Shown: one piece after another, positions 36,140 to 44,442 of the stretch
How the letters are laid out: each line of letters begins with the position of its first letter
How positions within the stretch are numbered: the first letter of the stretch is position 1
Assembly: GCF_018502385.1 (NCBI RefSeq)
Contig: NZ_CP075523.1
Coordinates: forward strand, 1-64,000
Source of the DNA: Synechococcus sp. LA31
GTDB taxonomy: Bacteria > Cyanobacteriota > Cyanobacteriia > PCC-6307 > Cyanobiaceae
Length of the DNA: 64,000 bases
Reading direction: 5' to 3'
The notes under the pieces: model-generated
What the model saw: the letters and a program-made list of their open reading frames with translations, nothing else
What the model was told of the DNA's origin: nothing
The model's database searches: none
Made by a program: the position numbers and the translations under genes

Positions 36140-37744
36140 TCATGATTCGCTGTTATTCGCTTCTTGAAGCGGCAACAGCTGGGCCACAGCCATGGGATCG
36201 GAGCCGCCCGGCCCGCGTTGTTGCAACGCATCACGGCCGGCGTTGGCATGGGCGAGGGCGCATGTAGCCAGGAGAGCGGCCTCGTTGTTGCCCGTTGCCG
36301 CTCGCTGCCGCGCTGCTAGGCCGCCCGCATAGCCCGCCAGCACATCCCCCAGGCCGGCTCGGGCCGCTGCAGCTGAAGCCTGGCGTAGCTGCCAGCGGCC
36401 ACCATCGGCGCCGGCGATCACCGTGCGGGCGCCCTTGAGCAGCACGCTGCAGGGGTGGTGACCGCTGCAGCCCATGGCGGCGGCCGCCGCGGCTTCCAGC
36501 GGTGGCTGATCCGCCAGATCTGCAAACAGCCGCGCAAATTCCCCCTGGTGCGGGGTGATCCAGGTGGGGCCCTGGCGTGCCTGCAACCAGGCTTGAGCTC
36601 CCAGACCTGCCAGGCGGTTGAGCCCATCGGCGTCAAGCAGCAAGAGGCCCGGGAAGCGCTGCAGTTCATCCCAAGCGTGCTGCTCGGCAGCGGCTTCTTC
36701 AGGTGTGGTGGCGCCCAGGCCAGGTCCGATCACCACGGCATCGAGGCGCTCCATGGCTTCGGCCTTGAGGCCCCCGAGATGGAGGCTGCCGTTGGGATGG
36801 CTGGGCAGGCTTGCGCTCAGCACCACATGGGGTTGCACGCTCCAGAGCTGCTGCGCCAGGGGGTGTGGGAGGGCCGCCCGCAAGCTCCCAGCCCCGCTGG
36901 CGCTGGCGCCCATCAAGCAGAGCTGGCCGGCGCCGCGGTAGGCCTCGCTGCCGGCGATCACCAGCAGGCGGCCCCGCTGATACTTCGAGGCGGCTGGTGC
37001 CAGCTGCGGCCAGGGCGCTGAGGCGAGGTCGTGCGCTGCAAGGCCCAGGGGTTGATCGGGCGGCAAGGCATGCAGCAGGGCCGGCGGCAATCCCAGCTCG
37101 ATCCGCTCCAGTTGGCCCACCCAGGCCAGGGCTGAATCCTGCAGAAAGCCTTGCTTGATCAGGCCGAGGCTCAAGCTGAGGCTGGCGCAAGCGGCCACGC
37201 GGCCCAGGAGCTGGCCGCTGTCGGCACACAGGCCGGTGGGCCCATCGATGGCGATCAGCCGGCCTGGCTGCATCCGCTGCCGCTGCTCCAACAGCGTTTC
37301 CAGTGCTTCACCGGGGGGGCGGCTCTGGCCGATGCCAAAGAGCGCATCGATCCACACGGCTGGATCGGCTGGATTGGGCGGGGCTTCTGGCTCCGGGATG
37401 CCCAGCCAGCGGGCATGGCGCAGGTGGGCTGCGGTGAGGGGTTTGTGGCGCTCAAACGGGCTCCAGATCCGCACGGCGATGCCCGCGAGGTGCAGCTCGC
37501 GCGCCACCACCAGCCCGTCGCCGCCGTTGTGGCCCGGTCCCACCAGCACCAGGGCGCCGCGCTGCTGCAGCTGGAGCCACCAATCGAGTTGTTGCAGGCG
37601 CTGGGTTAGCGCCAGCGCCGCTTTTTCCATCAAGGCCTCCACCGGCAGGCCGCTGGCAAACAAGTGCTGTTCAAGCTCCGCCATCTGGCTGCCGCGCACC
37701 AGCAGGTGCTCGGCATCGCGCAGGGGCCAGGCGGGCTGAGACAA
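36140..37744 (-). CDS. nnr: Bifunctional NAD(P)H-hydrate epimerase/dehydratase
   Basis: 534-residue repair enzyme that restores hydrated NAD(P)H. The N-terminal YjeF-N epimerase domain has VLVGPGHNGGDGLVVARELH and IAIDGPTGLCADSG. The C-terminal YjeF-C dehydratase domain has YQRGRLLVIAGSEAYRGAGQ, DAVVIGPGLG, LLLDADGLN, TPHQGEFARLF and GLGDVLAGYAGGL. The start is uncertain: TTG 37744 (MSQPAWPLRDAEHLL) places the family's N-terminus correctly, while the next Met would cut into the domain. Upstream in-frame sequence is antisense to mnmA. The mnmA start is 76 bases away on the other strand. Confidence 0.9.
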   Translation of the reverse strand: MSQPAWPLRDAEHLLVRGSQMAELEQHLFASGLPVEALMEKAALALTQRLQQLDWWLQLQQRGALVLVGPGHNGGDGLVVARELHLAGIAVRIWSPFERHKPLTAAHLRHARWLGIPEPEAPPNPADPAVWIDALFGIGQSRPPGEALETLLEQRQRMQPGRLIAIDGPTGLCADSGQLLGRVAACASLSLSLGLIKQGFLQDSALAWVGQLERIELGLPPALLHALPPDQPLGLAAHDLASAPWPQLAPAASKYQRGRLLVIAGSEAYRGAGQLCLMGASASGAGSLRAALPHPLAQQLWSVQPHVVLSASLPSHPNGSLHLGGLKAEAMERLDAVVIGPGLGATTPEEAAAEQHAWDELQRFPGLLLLDADGLNRLAGLGAQAWLQARQGPTWITPHQGEFARLFADLADQPPLEAAAAAAMGCSGHHPCSVLLKGARTVIAGADGGRWQLRQASAAAARAGLGDVLAGYAGGLAARQRAATGNNEAALLATCALAHANAGRDALQQRGPGGSDPMAVAQLLPLQEANNSES

Positions 37745-37820
37745 AACAGGCCGGGTGGTGACCGTTCCATGATGGAGAGATCCCGCTGATCGGGCTGTAG
37801 GGCCCGGTCGTTTTGTTGGT

Positions 37821-39005
37821 TTGGCGCGTTTTTCTGCGATTCCCGCTGCTGCGGAGCCCTCAGTGGCGGCCACGCCGGCCGGTGCCTTAGCTCTCGAGCG
37901 CCTGCAGGCCTGGCCGGGTGAGCACCGGGTGGCGGTGGGACTGTCGGGTGGGGTGGATAGTTCCCTCACGGCAGCCCTGCTGGTGGAAGCGGGCTGGCAG
38001 GTGGAAGGGCTCACGCTCTGGCTGATGAGTGGCAAGGGCGCTTGCTGCGCCGAGGGCTTGGTGGATGCGGCGGGGATCTGCGAGCAGCTTGATGTGGAGC
38101 ACCATGTGGTGGATTTCCGCGAGCACTTCAAAGAGCAGATCGTGGATTTCCTGGTGCAGGGCTACGGCGATGGCATCACGCCATTGCCGTGCTCGCGCTG
38201 CAATCGGGAGGTGAAATTTGGCCCGATGCTGCACTGGGCTCAAGAAGAGCGCGGCATTGCGCGCATCGCCACAGGCCATTACGCCCGGGTGTGCCACGGC
38301 GAGCAGAGCGATAACGGCCGCCATCAGCTCCTGCGTGGCCTCGACCGGCAGAAGGATCAGAGCTATTTCCTCTACGACCTGCCGCAGGAGGCCTTAGGCC
38401 GCCTGGTGTTTCCTCTGGGGGAGCTCACCAAGGCCGACACCCGTGTTGAAGCCGCCCGCCATGGGTTGCGCACGGCTGATAAACCGGAAAGCCAAGACCT
38501 CTGTTTGGCCGACCACCACGGCTCGATGCGCGCGTTTCTGGACACCTACCTGCCCCCGCGCCAGGGCGAGATCGTGCTGGAAGACGGCCAGGTGGTGGGC
38601 CAGCACGACGGCATCCAGCACTTCACGATCGGTCAGCGCAAGGGGCTCGGTGTGGCCTGGAGCGAGCCGCTGCATGTGGTGCGCCTGGATGGCGCCATGA
38701 ACCGCGTGGTGGTGGCCCCCCGCCGCGATGCCGCCCGCAGTGAAGCGGTGGTGGGAGCCGTGAACTGGGTGTCGATCGCGCCGCCGCAGGAGCCGATCGA
38801 GGTGGAGGTGCAGGTGCGCTACCGCAGTGGAGCCGTTGCCGCCCGGTTGTCTCCTCTGGAGGCCACCGATGCCGATGCGGCGGCGGGCCGGCCCCATCGC
38901 TGCCGGCTGGAGTTTGCTGAGGAGCAGTTTTCGATTACACCTGGTCAGGCAGCGGTGTTTTATGCGGGTGATCGGGTGCTGGGGGGTGGCCTGATTCAGC
39001 GCTGA
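37821..39005 (+). CDS. mnmA: tRNA 2-thiouridylase MnmA
   Basis: 394-residue enzyme that thiolates U34 of tRNAs for Lys, Glu and Gln. The PP-loop is [16 protein letters not shown], the catalytic cysteines lie in [13 protein letters not shown] and [13 protein letters not shown], and the C-terminal OB-like part ends [15 protein letters not shown]. It starts at TTG 37821; 28 poorly conserved residues precede the domain, so a later start is possible. It is divergent from nnr. Confidence 0.93.
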   Translation: MARFSAIPAAAEPSVAATPAGALALERLQAWPGEHRVAVGLSGGVDSSLTAALLVEAGWQVEGLTLWLMSGKGACCAEGLVDAAGICEQLDVEHHVVDFREHFKEQIVDFLVQGYGDGITPLPCSRCNREVKFGPMLHWAQEERGIARIATGHYARVCHGEQSDNGRHQLLRGLDRQKDQSYFLYDLPQEALGRLVFPLGELTKADTRVEAARHGLRTADKPESQDLCLADHHGSMRAFLDTYLPPRQGEIVLEDGQVVGQHDGIQHFTIGQRKGLGVAWSEPLHVVRLDGAMNRVVVAPRRDAARSEAVVGAVNWVSIAPPQEPIEVEVQVRYRSGAVAARLSPLEATDADAAAGRPHRCRLEFAEEQFSITPGQAAVFYAGDRVLGGGLIQR

Positions 39006-39176
39006 GGCGTGAGGAGGCCAGCCAGATCACCGCAGCATGCTTTCCTCCGGATAATCGCGTTCAACAGCACCCCGTTCATTCCTAAAAGCTTGATTGCGTT
39101 CTGAATGGAATGCCCCTGCCAGATGCATCCCCTTTGATGGATGATCTGGTATGCAGGATTGATGGAATTCTTGAAG

Positions 39177-39524
39177 TTAGTCTTGATCGGTAGTGGCTGA
39201 GCTGAGGATTTTGATCACGCTTTCCCGGATTGCAGGGAACTGCTGATAGGCCTGCCACACCTCCTCGAGATCCACTCGGTCATAAGCATGGATCAGAAGA
39301 TCTCGCATGCCTGCCATTCCGCGCCAAGGCAGGTTGCTCCATTGATTTCGAAGTTCAGGGCTGATTCGTTTGACGGCTTCTCCCATCACCTCGAGGCATC
39401 GGATCAAGGCGTCTTGTAAATAATCTGTCTGCTCGAATGCGTCGAAGTTTGAAATGGGGAATCCCAGGGCACGATCGATCACCGCAAGGATGTCGTTCAG
39501 GGCGTCTTGATCGCGGGGGTTCAT
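39177..39524 (-). CDS. HEPN-domain (DUF86) toxin of a HEPN/MNT module
   Basis: 115-residue helical protein with the HEPN ribonuclease motif RX4HXY in MRDLLIHAYDRVDLEEVW and the DUF86 pattern RCLEVMGEAVKRISPELRNQ. DUF86 proteins such as HepT cleave RNA and are neutralised by the adjacent nucleotidyltransferase, which AMPylates the Tyr of this motif (family knowledge). ATG 39524 overlaps the MNT stop by four bases, so both are translated together. All key residues look intact, unlike the second copy at 43179. Confidence 0.87.
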   Translation of the reverse strand: MNPRDQDALNDILAVIDRALGFPISNFDAFEQTDYLQDALIRCLEVMGEAVKRISPELRNQWSNLPWRGMAGMRDLLIHAYDRVDLEEVWQAYQQFPAIRESVIKILSSATTDQD

Positions 39525-39811
39525 GCCAGGGGTACCGCGTCTGCTTCGACACGATCGCGCAGGCTTGGCTTGAGGTTTCGACGACGGATGAGATCGACGT
39601 TGTGCTGGAGGAGTGTTTCCAGGTCCTGTTTGAACTCCGCGTGCTCAAACAGGCTGGTGCCTGGAGGCAGGTCAACGAGTAGATCGATGTCGCTGGTGTC
39701 TGTCGCCTCATCCCGGGCCACGGAGCCGAATACAGCGATGTTGGAAGCGCCGTAGCGCTTCGCGATCAGCCTCAGCTTTGGGGTGAGGGCCTGGAGTTCT
39801 GAAAGTCGCAT
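39521..39811 (-). CDS. MNT-type nucleotidyltransferase antitoxin
   Basis: 96-residue minimal nucleotidyltransferase. The catalytic motif GSX10DXD is intact (VFGSVARDEATDTSDIDLLV). It is the antitoxin partner (MntA type) of the HEPN gene directly downstream with an ATGA overlap. Its product would AMPylate the HEPN toxin. The pair stands alone, about 100 bases from the ferredoxin gene and 170 bases from mnmA. Together they look like an intact horizontally acquired TA module. Confidence 0.87.
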   Translation of the reverse strand: MRLSELQALTPKLRLIAKRYGASNIAVFGSVARDEATDTSDIDLLVDLPPGTSLFEHAEFKQDLETLLQHNVDLIRRRNLKPSLRDRVEADAVPLA

Positions 39812-39910
39812 CGGCCAGGCATTGCCTGACTTAAGCCTACGGGTTCTATGGGGTACTGCAGATTGCTGGACACTTCCAACGAATGCTCTGATGCCTGATG
39901 CCCTATGGCC

Positions 39911-40150
39911 TCACCAATAAGGATCCGTCGCCAACTCAACCGTGAGCTCCCCGCTTTTGTTTGCGGGCACAGTGGCGATGCAGGCGCGCACCGTTGTTCC
40001 GTTGACATCGAGTTCGCAGGCGCCGCAGCTGCCGCCGAGGCAGCCTGTGGGGATCGAAAAGCCGGCATCGCGCGCTGCTTGAAGCCAGTCGATGCCTGGC
40101 GTGCAGCGGGTGGTTTGCCCCGAGGGCCAGTGGATCAACACCTCGTTCAT
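39911..40150 (-). CDS. Small [2Fe-2S] ferredoxin
   Basis: 79-residue iron-sulfur protein. Cluster ligands are C37, C42, C45 and C57 ([15 protein letters not shown], then RACIA), a CX4CX2CX11C spacing. Plant-type PetF has about 29 residues before the last Cys, so this is nearer to the compact ferredoxin domains of the molybdenum hydroxylase and SdhB type. ATG 40150 overlaps the cobQ stop (ATGA), so it is expressed with cobQ. Its redox partner is not evident. Confidence 0.82.
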   Translation of the reverse strand: MNEVLIHWPSGQTTRCTPGIDWLQAARDAGFSIPTGCLGGSCGACELDVNGTTVRACIATVPANKSGELTVELATDPYW

Positions 40151-41649
40151 GGCTGCTGCAGGAGTGGCTCCAGGTTCACGTGCTGCTCGAAGGCATCGGC
40201 GAGGCGATCGAGCAGGGCGTCGCGCTGACGGCTGTGGTGGGGTTGCTGTTCGCTCAACATCGGCAACCCTTTGCGCGCGCGTAACTGATTGAGCCACCGC
40301 CTCCGCCAAGGGCCGCTTTCGAACACACCGTGCAAGTAGGTGCCGGCCACTGAGCCGTGCACCCAGCCCAACTCTGCATCGGCGCAAAGGGGCTGGCATG
40401 GCTCCAGGGTGGTGGTGCTGCCGCGGTGCAGCTCGAAGCCTTCAATCGGCAACTTGCTGCTGTCGCCAATCAGCGGCCAGAGCGCCGTGCTGTTGCGCTG
40501 GCGCAGGGCTTTGCTGCCGCCAAACACGGTGCGTAGGGGCAACAGGTTGAGCCCTGTTGCCTGAAGCAGGCCGTTGCTGCCTCCCTCCAGCCCCTCGGGA
40601 TCGCAGAGCTCTCGCCCGAGCAGTTGCATACCGCCGCAGATTCCAAAGACCGCCCCACCTGCCGCAGCGAACTGCTGCAGCCCACTGCACAGCGTTGCGC
40701 TCATCCGCAGGGCGTCTAAATCGCGCAGCGTTTGCTTGCTGCCAGGCACCACCACGGCATCGGGGTTGCCCAGCTCCTCGCCGGGCGCCACCCAGCGCAG
40801 CTGCACGCTGGGTTCGGCCTCGAGCGGATCGAGATCGGAGAAATTGCTGAGCGAGGGCAGCTTGAGCACCGCGATCTCCAGCTCAGCGCCCCGTTTGCGC
40901 CCCCGGCGTTCCAACAGGTCGAGCGAGTCTTCCGGCGGGAACAGCTCATCGAGCCAGGGCATCACCCCCAGCACCGGAATACCCGTGTTGGCCTCCAGCC
41001 AGCGGCGGCCTTCGTCAAAGAGTTCGCGGCGTCCGCGGAAGCGGTTGATCAGCAGGCCCCTGATCAACGGACGCTCCACCGGCCGCAGCAGCGCCAACGT
41101 GCCCACCAGCTGCGCGAACACACCGCCGCGCTCAATGTCGGCCACCAGGATGCAGCTGGCGCGCAGGTATTGGGCCAGGCGCAGGTTGGTGAGATCGCGT
41201 GGTTGCAGGTTCACCTCCACGGGGCTGCCGGCACCCTCCAACACCAGCCGACCTTCGGGGTAAGCCCCTTGCAGCTCGTTTAGGCCGCTGCGGATCGCGG
41301 CCCAGCCGGGGCGAAACCAGTCGCGGTAGTAGTGCTCGGCGCGGCAACTGCCCACCGATTGGCCCAGGTGGATCACTTCGCTGGTGCTGTCGCCCTGGGG
41401 TTTGAGCAACACCGGGTTCATCGCGCACTGGGGTTCGAGCCCTGCGGCCCAGGCCTGCAGCGCCTGGGAGTAGGCCATCTCGCCGCCGGCCTGATCCACC
41501 CAGGCGTTGTTGCTCATGTTCTGCCCCTTGAAGGGCAGTGGCGTTTCACCGCGGCGCCGCAACACCCGGCAAAGCGCGGCCGTCATCAACGACTTCCCGG
41601 CACCGCTGCTGGTGCCCAGAACCATGAGGGGGGTGTGGTTCTCGCTCAT
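40147..41649 (-). CDS. cobQ: Cobyric acid synthase CobQ
   Basis: 500-residue glutamine-dependent amidotransferase that adds four amide groups to adenosylcobyrinic acid a,c-diamide. The N-terminal dethiobiotin-synthetase-like domain has the P-loop [20 protein letters not shown] and GQNMSNNA. The C-terminal class I glutaminase domain has the Cys nucleophile in [13 protein letters not shown] and the His in YLHGVFE. ATG 41649 overlaps the upstream stop by one base (TGATG). An insertion-free normal length supports function. It belongs to the same pathway as cobL at 9.6 kb. Confidence 0.95.
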   Translation of the reverse strand: MSENHTPLMVLGTSSGAGKSLMTAALCRVLRRRGETPLPFKGQNMSNNAWVDQAGGEMAYSQALQAWAAGLEPQCAMNPVLLKPQGDSTSEVIHLGQSVGSCRAEHYYRDWFRPGWAAIRSGLNELQGAYPEGRLVLEGAGSPVEVNLQPRDLTNLRLAQYLRASCILVADIERGGVFAQLVGTLALLRPVERPLIRGLLINRFRGRRELFDEGRRWLEANTGIPVLGVMPWLDELFPPEDSLDLLERRGRKRGAELEIAVLKLPSLSNFSDLDPLEAEPSVQLRWVAPGEELGNPDAVVVPGSKQTLRDLDALRMSATLCSGLQQFAAAGGAVFGICGGMQLLGRELCDPEGLEGGSNGLLQATGLNLLPLRTVFGGSKALRQRNSTALWPLIGDSSKLPIEGFELHRGSTTTLEPCQPLCADAELGWVHGSVAGTYLHGVFESGPWRRRWLNQLRARKGLPMLSEQQPHHSRQRDALLDRLADAFEQHVNLEPLLQQP

Positions 41650-42023
41650 CAAAACCTCGGCCTGTGCTGCCGAAGCCAGTGCTTGAGGCGCATCAGCACA
41701 CCTCCGGGAGGGATGGCGTCGCTCCATGGGGCAATGGTGTTCCGCCCCATCGGGGTGAGCCGCACCCGTTCGGTGAGGCCCTGGCCGTCCACTTCGCGGC
41801 GCAGCACACCGAGCTGGATCAGCCAGATCAGCAGGTCTTCGGTGCGGTTGGCGTTCAGGCTGAGGCGGCTGAGTTGCTGCTGGTTGGGGTGGGCAGCGAT
41901 CTGTGTGCTGCTCAAGGCCTGGGCATCCAGCAGTTGATAAAACGACAGCCGAAAGGGGAGGCAGCGCACCGCCTTTCGGGCCCGCTGCAGGGCGCGTTGC
42001 TCTTGTTGGCTGGCGGTGCTCAC
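41649..42023 (-). CDS. Npun_F0494-like hypothetical protein
   Basis: 124-residue soluble protein: an N-terminal basic helix ([20 protein letters not shown]), a winged-helix-like part ([50 protein letters not shown]) and a basic C-terminus. The sequence [13 protein letters not shown] and [13 protein letters not shown] matches what I recall as the Npun_F0494 family of cyanobacteria, of unknown function. It is translationally coupled to cobQ and divergent from maf. Confidence 0.65.
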   Translation of the reverse strand: MSTASQQEQRALQRARKAVRCLPFRLSFYQLLDAQALSSTQIAAHPNQQQLSRLSLNANRTEDLLIWLIQLGVLRREVDGQGLTERVRLTPMGRNTIAPWSDAIPPGGVLMRLKHWLRQHRPRF

Positions 42024-42073
42024 ACAACACAGGTGGCTGCTGCCATTCTCATGGCCAGCCCATCCCCTCCGCT

Positions 42074-42685
42074 GTGCTGCTGCTGGCTTCTGCGTCTCCG
42101 GCCCGTCGCCGCCTGCTGGAGCAGGCCGCCATTCCCCACCGCGTGCAGGTGAGTGGTGTGGATGAAGACGCCATCCACCACACCGATCCTGCCCAGCTGG
42201 TGCAACTGTTGGCCAAGGCCAAGGCTCAGGCCGTGCGGGAGGCCTGCACGGATAGCTCGATCACGGCGGTGTTGGGCTGCGATTCAGTGCTGGCCTTTGA
42301 AGGGGAGGTGTTCGGCAAGCCTCTTCACGCTGCAGAGGCGATCGATCGCTGGCGACGGATGGCTAGTGGTTGGGGTGAGTTGCACACCGGCCACTGTTTG
42401 TTAGTGAGCGGTGAAGCGCGGGAGTGTCCAGCTCCGGATATCCATGGATATCCGACCACGGAACGTCTCGCCACCATCACCACCCGCGTGCAGTTCGCTC
42501 CGCTCACCGCCGCAGAGATCGAGGCCTACGTGGCCACCGGAGAGCCGCTCCAATGCGCTGGCGGCTTTGCTTTGGAGGGGCGTGGTGGTGCGCTGGTGGA
42601 ACGGATCGAGGGCTGTTTCTCGAATGTGATCGGGCTGAGCTTGCCGTTGCTGCGGCGCTGGCTCCTGGCGATGGGGGTCAGTTAA
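42074..42685 (+). CDS. maf: Maf family nucleoside-triphosphate pyrophosphatase
   Basis: 203-residue house-cleaning pyrophosphatase that removes non-canonical or excess nucleotides. It starts at GTG 42074 with [19 protein letters not shown], has [18 protein letters not shown], and ends [20 protein letters not shown] followed by [13 protein letters not shown]. Between the two halves it carries a loop of about 20 residues ([20 protein letters not shown]) whose DNA contains a perfect 20-base palindrome. The last 190 bases are duplicated 1,760 bases downstream. Confidence 0.92.
   Translation: MLLLASASPARRRLLEQAAIPHRVQVSGVDEDAIHHTDPAQLVQLLAKAKAQAVREACTDSSITAVLGCDSVLAFEGEVFGKPLHAAEAIDRWRRMASGWGELHTGHCLLVSGEARECPAPDIHGYPTTERLATITTRVQFAPLTAAEIEAYVATGEPLQCAGGFALEGRGGALVERIEGCFSNVIGLSLPLLRRWLLAMGVS
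42435..42454. repeat. Perfect 20-base palindrome inside maf
   Basis: Two 10-base arms meet at the centre between 42444 and 42445, around an NcoI-type CCATGG core. It is AT-richer than its surroundings and encodes the loop PDIHGYP of Maf, which looks like an insertion relative to the usual protein. It is not the common cyanobacterial HIP1 octamer. Confidence 0.8.
42470..42661 (+). repeat. Direct repeat, copy 1 (maf 3' end)
   Basis: This 192-base stretch recurs in the same orientation at 44230-44421, exactly 1,760 bases on, with about 90 percent identity by eye. It encodes the C-terminal 64 residues of Maf. The two copies bracket the toxin-antitoxin island. Confidence 0.85.
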
Positions 42686-42873
42686 GGAGTGTGTTGGCGT
42701 GCTTCTGTGGTCAACACCGTTTTCTCGTTGCAAGGCAGCGCAAGGCTCTTCCTAATCCGCGACCGCGAAGCCCGAGCAGAATGGTCTGCATGGGGTTTTC
42801 AATTGGCGATTCCCCACAGCGTGATCCGCAACTGTTCACCGCGACTCGAACCCTCTTTGGTCGCCCTAGCGCC

Positions 42874-43182
42874 ATGACCAGCTCAACGCCCACAACCATT
42901 CGCCAGCGGCTTGTGGCCCATAGGCCCGAGGTGCTCGCCCTCGCCCAGCGCCATGGTGCAACCAACCTGAGGGTCTACGGTTCGATCGCTAAAGGGCAGG
43001 AGCACCCAGGTAGCGACCTGGATCTTCTGGTCGATCTAGCGGAGGATCAGTCTCTGCTCGGGTTGATCAGTTTCCGGCAAGAGCTTGAAGATCTCCTGGG
43101 ATGCCTGGTGGATGTCACAGAAGCAGAAACACTGCACCCGTTGATCCGTAATGAAATTCTGGATCAGGCTCAGTTGCTGTGA
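42874..43182 (+). CDS. MNT-type nucleotidyltransferase antitoxin, second module
   Basis: 102-residue minimal nucleotidyltransferase with the motif VYGSIAKGQEHPGSDLDLLV (GSX10DXD intact). The remainder (SFRQELEDLLGCLVDVTEAE) is usual for the family. It is the antitoxin of the HEPN gene that follows with a GTGA overlap. It differs clearly from the first MNT protein at 39.5 kb, so the two modules are not a recent duplication. ATG 42874 is chosen; a longer frame upstream overlaps maf and is not coding. Confidence 0.85.
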   Translation: MTSSTPTTIRQRLVAHRPEVLALAQRHGATNLRVYGSIAKGQEHPGSDLDLLVDLAEDQSLLGLISFRQELEDLLGCLVDVTEAETLHPLIRNEILDQAQLL

Positions 43183-43490
43183 GCAAGGATCGCCTCTATC
43201 TCGACAGTATTCGTGATTGTTTGGAGCGCATCGCGGATTACACTGCTGCTGGTGAGAGCAGCTTTATGGCCTCTCGTCTGATTCAAGATGGCGTGATTCG
43301 CAATCTCGAGGTGATCGGTGAAGCCACCAAGAATCTCAGCCCGGAGCTCCGAGCGGCCAGTCCTGAGATTCCTTGGCGGCAGATAGCCGGCATGAGAGAT
43401 GTTCTGATTCACGACTATCTCAAGGTCAATCTGGCCCAGTTTGGCGGACTGTTGATATTGACCTACCTCCACTTCAGGAGGCAGTCCTGA
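43179..43490 (+). CDS. HEPN-domain (DUF86) toxin, C-terminus lost by frameshift
   Basis: 103 residues in the readable frame, GTG start overlapping the MNT stop. The core is intact, including RNLEVIGEATKNLSPELRAA and the RX4HXY motif in MRDVLIHDYLKVNL. After VNLAQ the frame drifts into FGGLLILTYLHFRRQS. One base out of frame the expected ending continues as VWRTVDIDLPPLQEAVLRLL and stops at TAA 43505-43507. A single lost base near 43438-43446 explains this. The toxin may be inactive or weakened, although the catalytic motif precedes the frameshift. Confidence 0.75.
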   Translation: MSKDRLYLDSIRDCLERIADYTAAGESSFMASRLIQDGVIRNLEVIGEATKNLSPELRAASPEIPWRQIAGMRDVLIHDYLKVNLAQFGGLLILTYLHFRRQS

Positions 43491-43539
43491 GGCTGCTCCA
43501 GGCATAACGCTTGGTGCCTCCTCTGGCGGAACCGTGCAG

Positions 43540-43632
43540 CTACTGAGGCCCGCGAGCCGGTAGCGACCAGGTGCCAACCCGTTCCCCGTTCATCCAAACC
43601 GCCAGGGAGCGCGCTCTCGAGGGCCTACTCAT
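43540..43632 (-). pseudogene. 5' stump of a hipA-like toxin gene
   Basis: ATG 43632 overlaps the hipB-like stop (ATGA) and opens RSLAVWMNGERVGTWSLPAR, the standard N-terminus of HipA kinases, but a TAG stops it after 30 codons (43540-43542). Full HipA has over 400 residues; no continuation is seen beyond the stop before the HEPN gene. The kinase is therefore gone and only the start of the gene remains. Confidence 0.7.
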
Positions 43633-43886
43633 CACCATTCAGCTGGATTGATGGCGTGTTGTCGCGGCCTCACCACCACTTCGAGGTTGAGGGCGGCCAG
43701 GAGCAACAGCAGACGCTCCACGGTGAGACGACCCGGTTGCAGTTCGAGCTGAGAGAGCCGGGCTTGGCTCATGTCACCGGCTTTGAGGGCCAGCTCTTGC
43801 TGGTTCACCCCCTGCTCCAGTCGGGCACCACGGAGCAGCATCCCCAACTGCGCAGGGGCGCGAATCACCTGCTCAACTGCAGCCAT
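43632..43886 (-). CDS. HipB-like XRE-family antitoxin/regulator
   Basis: 84-residue Cro/CI helix-turn-helix protein: APAQLGMLLRGARLEQGVNQ, QELALKAGDMSQARLSQLEL, and PGRLTVERLLLLLAALNLEV, ending VVRPRQHAINPAEW. The layout is that of HipB, the DNA-binding antitoxin of HipA. The gene looks intact although its hipA partner has been reduced to a stump. It could still repress its own promoter or act as an orphan regulator (inference). ATG 43886 is the start. Confidence 0.8.
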   Translation of the reverse strand: MAAVEQVIRAPAQLGMLLRGARLEQGVNQQELALKAGDMSQARLSQLELQPGRLTVERLLLLLAALNLEVVVRPRQHAINPAEW

Positions 43887-43927
43887 GGTTTACACAGATT
43901 CTCAATAAACGAATCGCATCAAGATCC

Positions 43928-44070
43928 TCAATAATTGGCATTTATTGCGAATCCGAGTGAGCGTGGAGGAGCTTGCGCTGTCGGGCTTGCCTGTGTCAGG
44001 CGGTTCTGGTTGATGTCCATGGGCGCAGGAATTCCTCCAGTTGCACTTCGCCTGGACCGACCAGAACCAT
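43928..44070 (-). pseudogene. Degraded higA-like antitoxin gene
   Basis: ATG 44070 follows the higB-like stop and opens [14 protein letters not shown], the typical HigA beginning, then hits TGA at 43996-43998. In another frame the next residues are MDINQNRL, also expected for HigA, and that frame runs to TGA 43928-43930. A one-base frameshift at about 44020 and loss of the rest leave no helix-turn-helix domain. Confidence 0.55.
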
Positions 44071-44220
44071 CTAGTGCTCATCAACGATTTCAACGTCTTC
44101 TGGCCCTGCTTCTGTCCAGACCAAGCAGAGCCTGAGCTGGTGGTTGACGCGGATGTAGTGCAGCTGCTGGCCCTGGTGTCCGACGACAATCAGGTCAAGG
44201 CTCAGGCGGTGATCGATGCC
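44071..44220 (-). pseudogene. Degraded higB-like toxin gene, 3' part
   Basis: Read on the minus strand, the sequence ends [20 protein letters not shown], then His and TAG at 44071-44073. This closely resembles the C-terminus of HigB/RelE-type toxins, including [10 protein letters not shown] before it. Upstream the similarity fades within about 45 codons and runs into the antisense of the duplicated maf end, so no start or N-terminal half remains. The reading frame on the plus strand here is a shadow. Confidence 0.6.
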
Positions 44221-44229
44221 TGCACGCAT

Positions 44230-44442
44230 GCCACCATCACCACCCGCGTGCAGTTCGCGCCGCTCAGCCCCGCAGAGATCGAGGCCTACGTGGCCACCGG
44301 AGAGCCGCTCCAATGCGCTGCCGGCTTTGCTTTGGAGGGGCGCGGTGGTGCGCTGGTGGAACGAATTGAGGGCTGTTTTTCGAATGTGATCGGCCTTAGC
44401 CTTCCGCTGCTCCGCTGTTGGTTGGCCCAGATTCCTGCATGA
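44230..44442 (+). pseudogene. Truncated second maf 3' end (direct repeat, copy 2)
   Basis: This stretch encodes [20 protein letters not shown] and [20 protein letters not shown] followed by [18 protein letters not shown], nearly the same as the last 64 residues of Maf at 42.5 kb. The N-terminal catalytic half with [13 protein letters not shown] is missing; upstream in this frame lies the antisense of the higB remnant. A few maf-like codons ([10 protein letters not shown], 44201-44226) directly before it suggest an internal deletion in a once longer copy. It cannot form an active pyrophosphatase. Confidence 0.8.

Noticed and set aside
39006..39176. Short ATG frame (about 23 codons) after mnmA
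   Set aside because: Too short and without coding bias; the stretch is treated as intergenic.
42686..42873. Possible tRNA-like T-arm (GGTTCGAGTC, minus strand)
   Set aside because: No acceptor or anticodon stem can be folded around it.
44041..44229. N-terminal part of a plus-strand frame leading into the maf fragment
   Set aside because: It is the antisense of the higB-like remnant; only the part from 44230 shows maf similarity.
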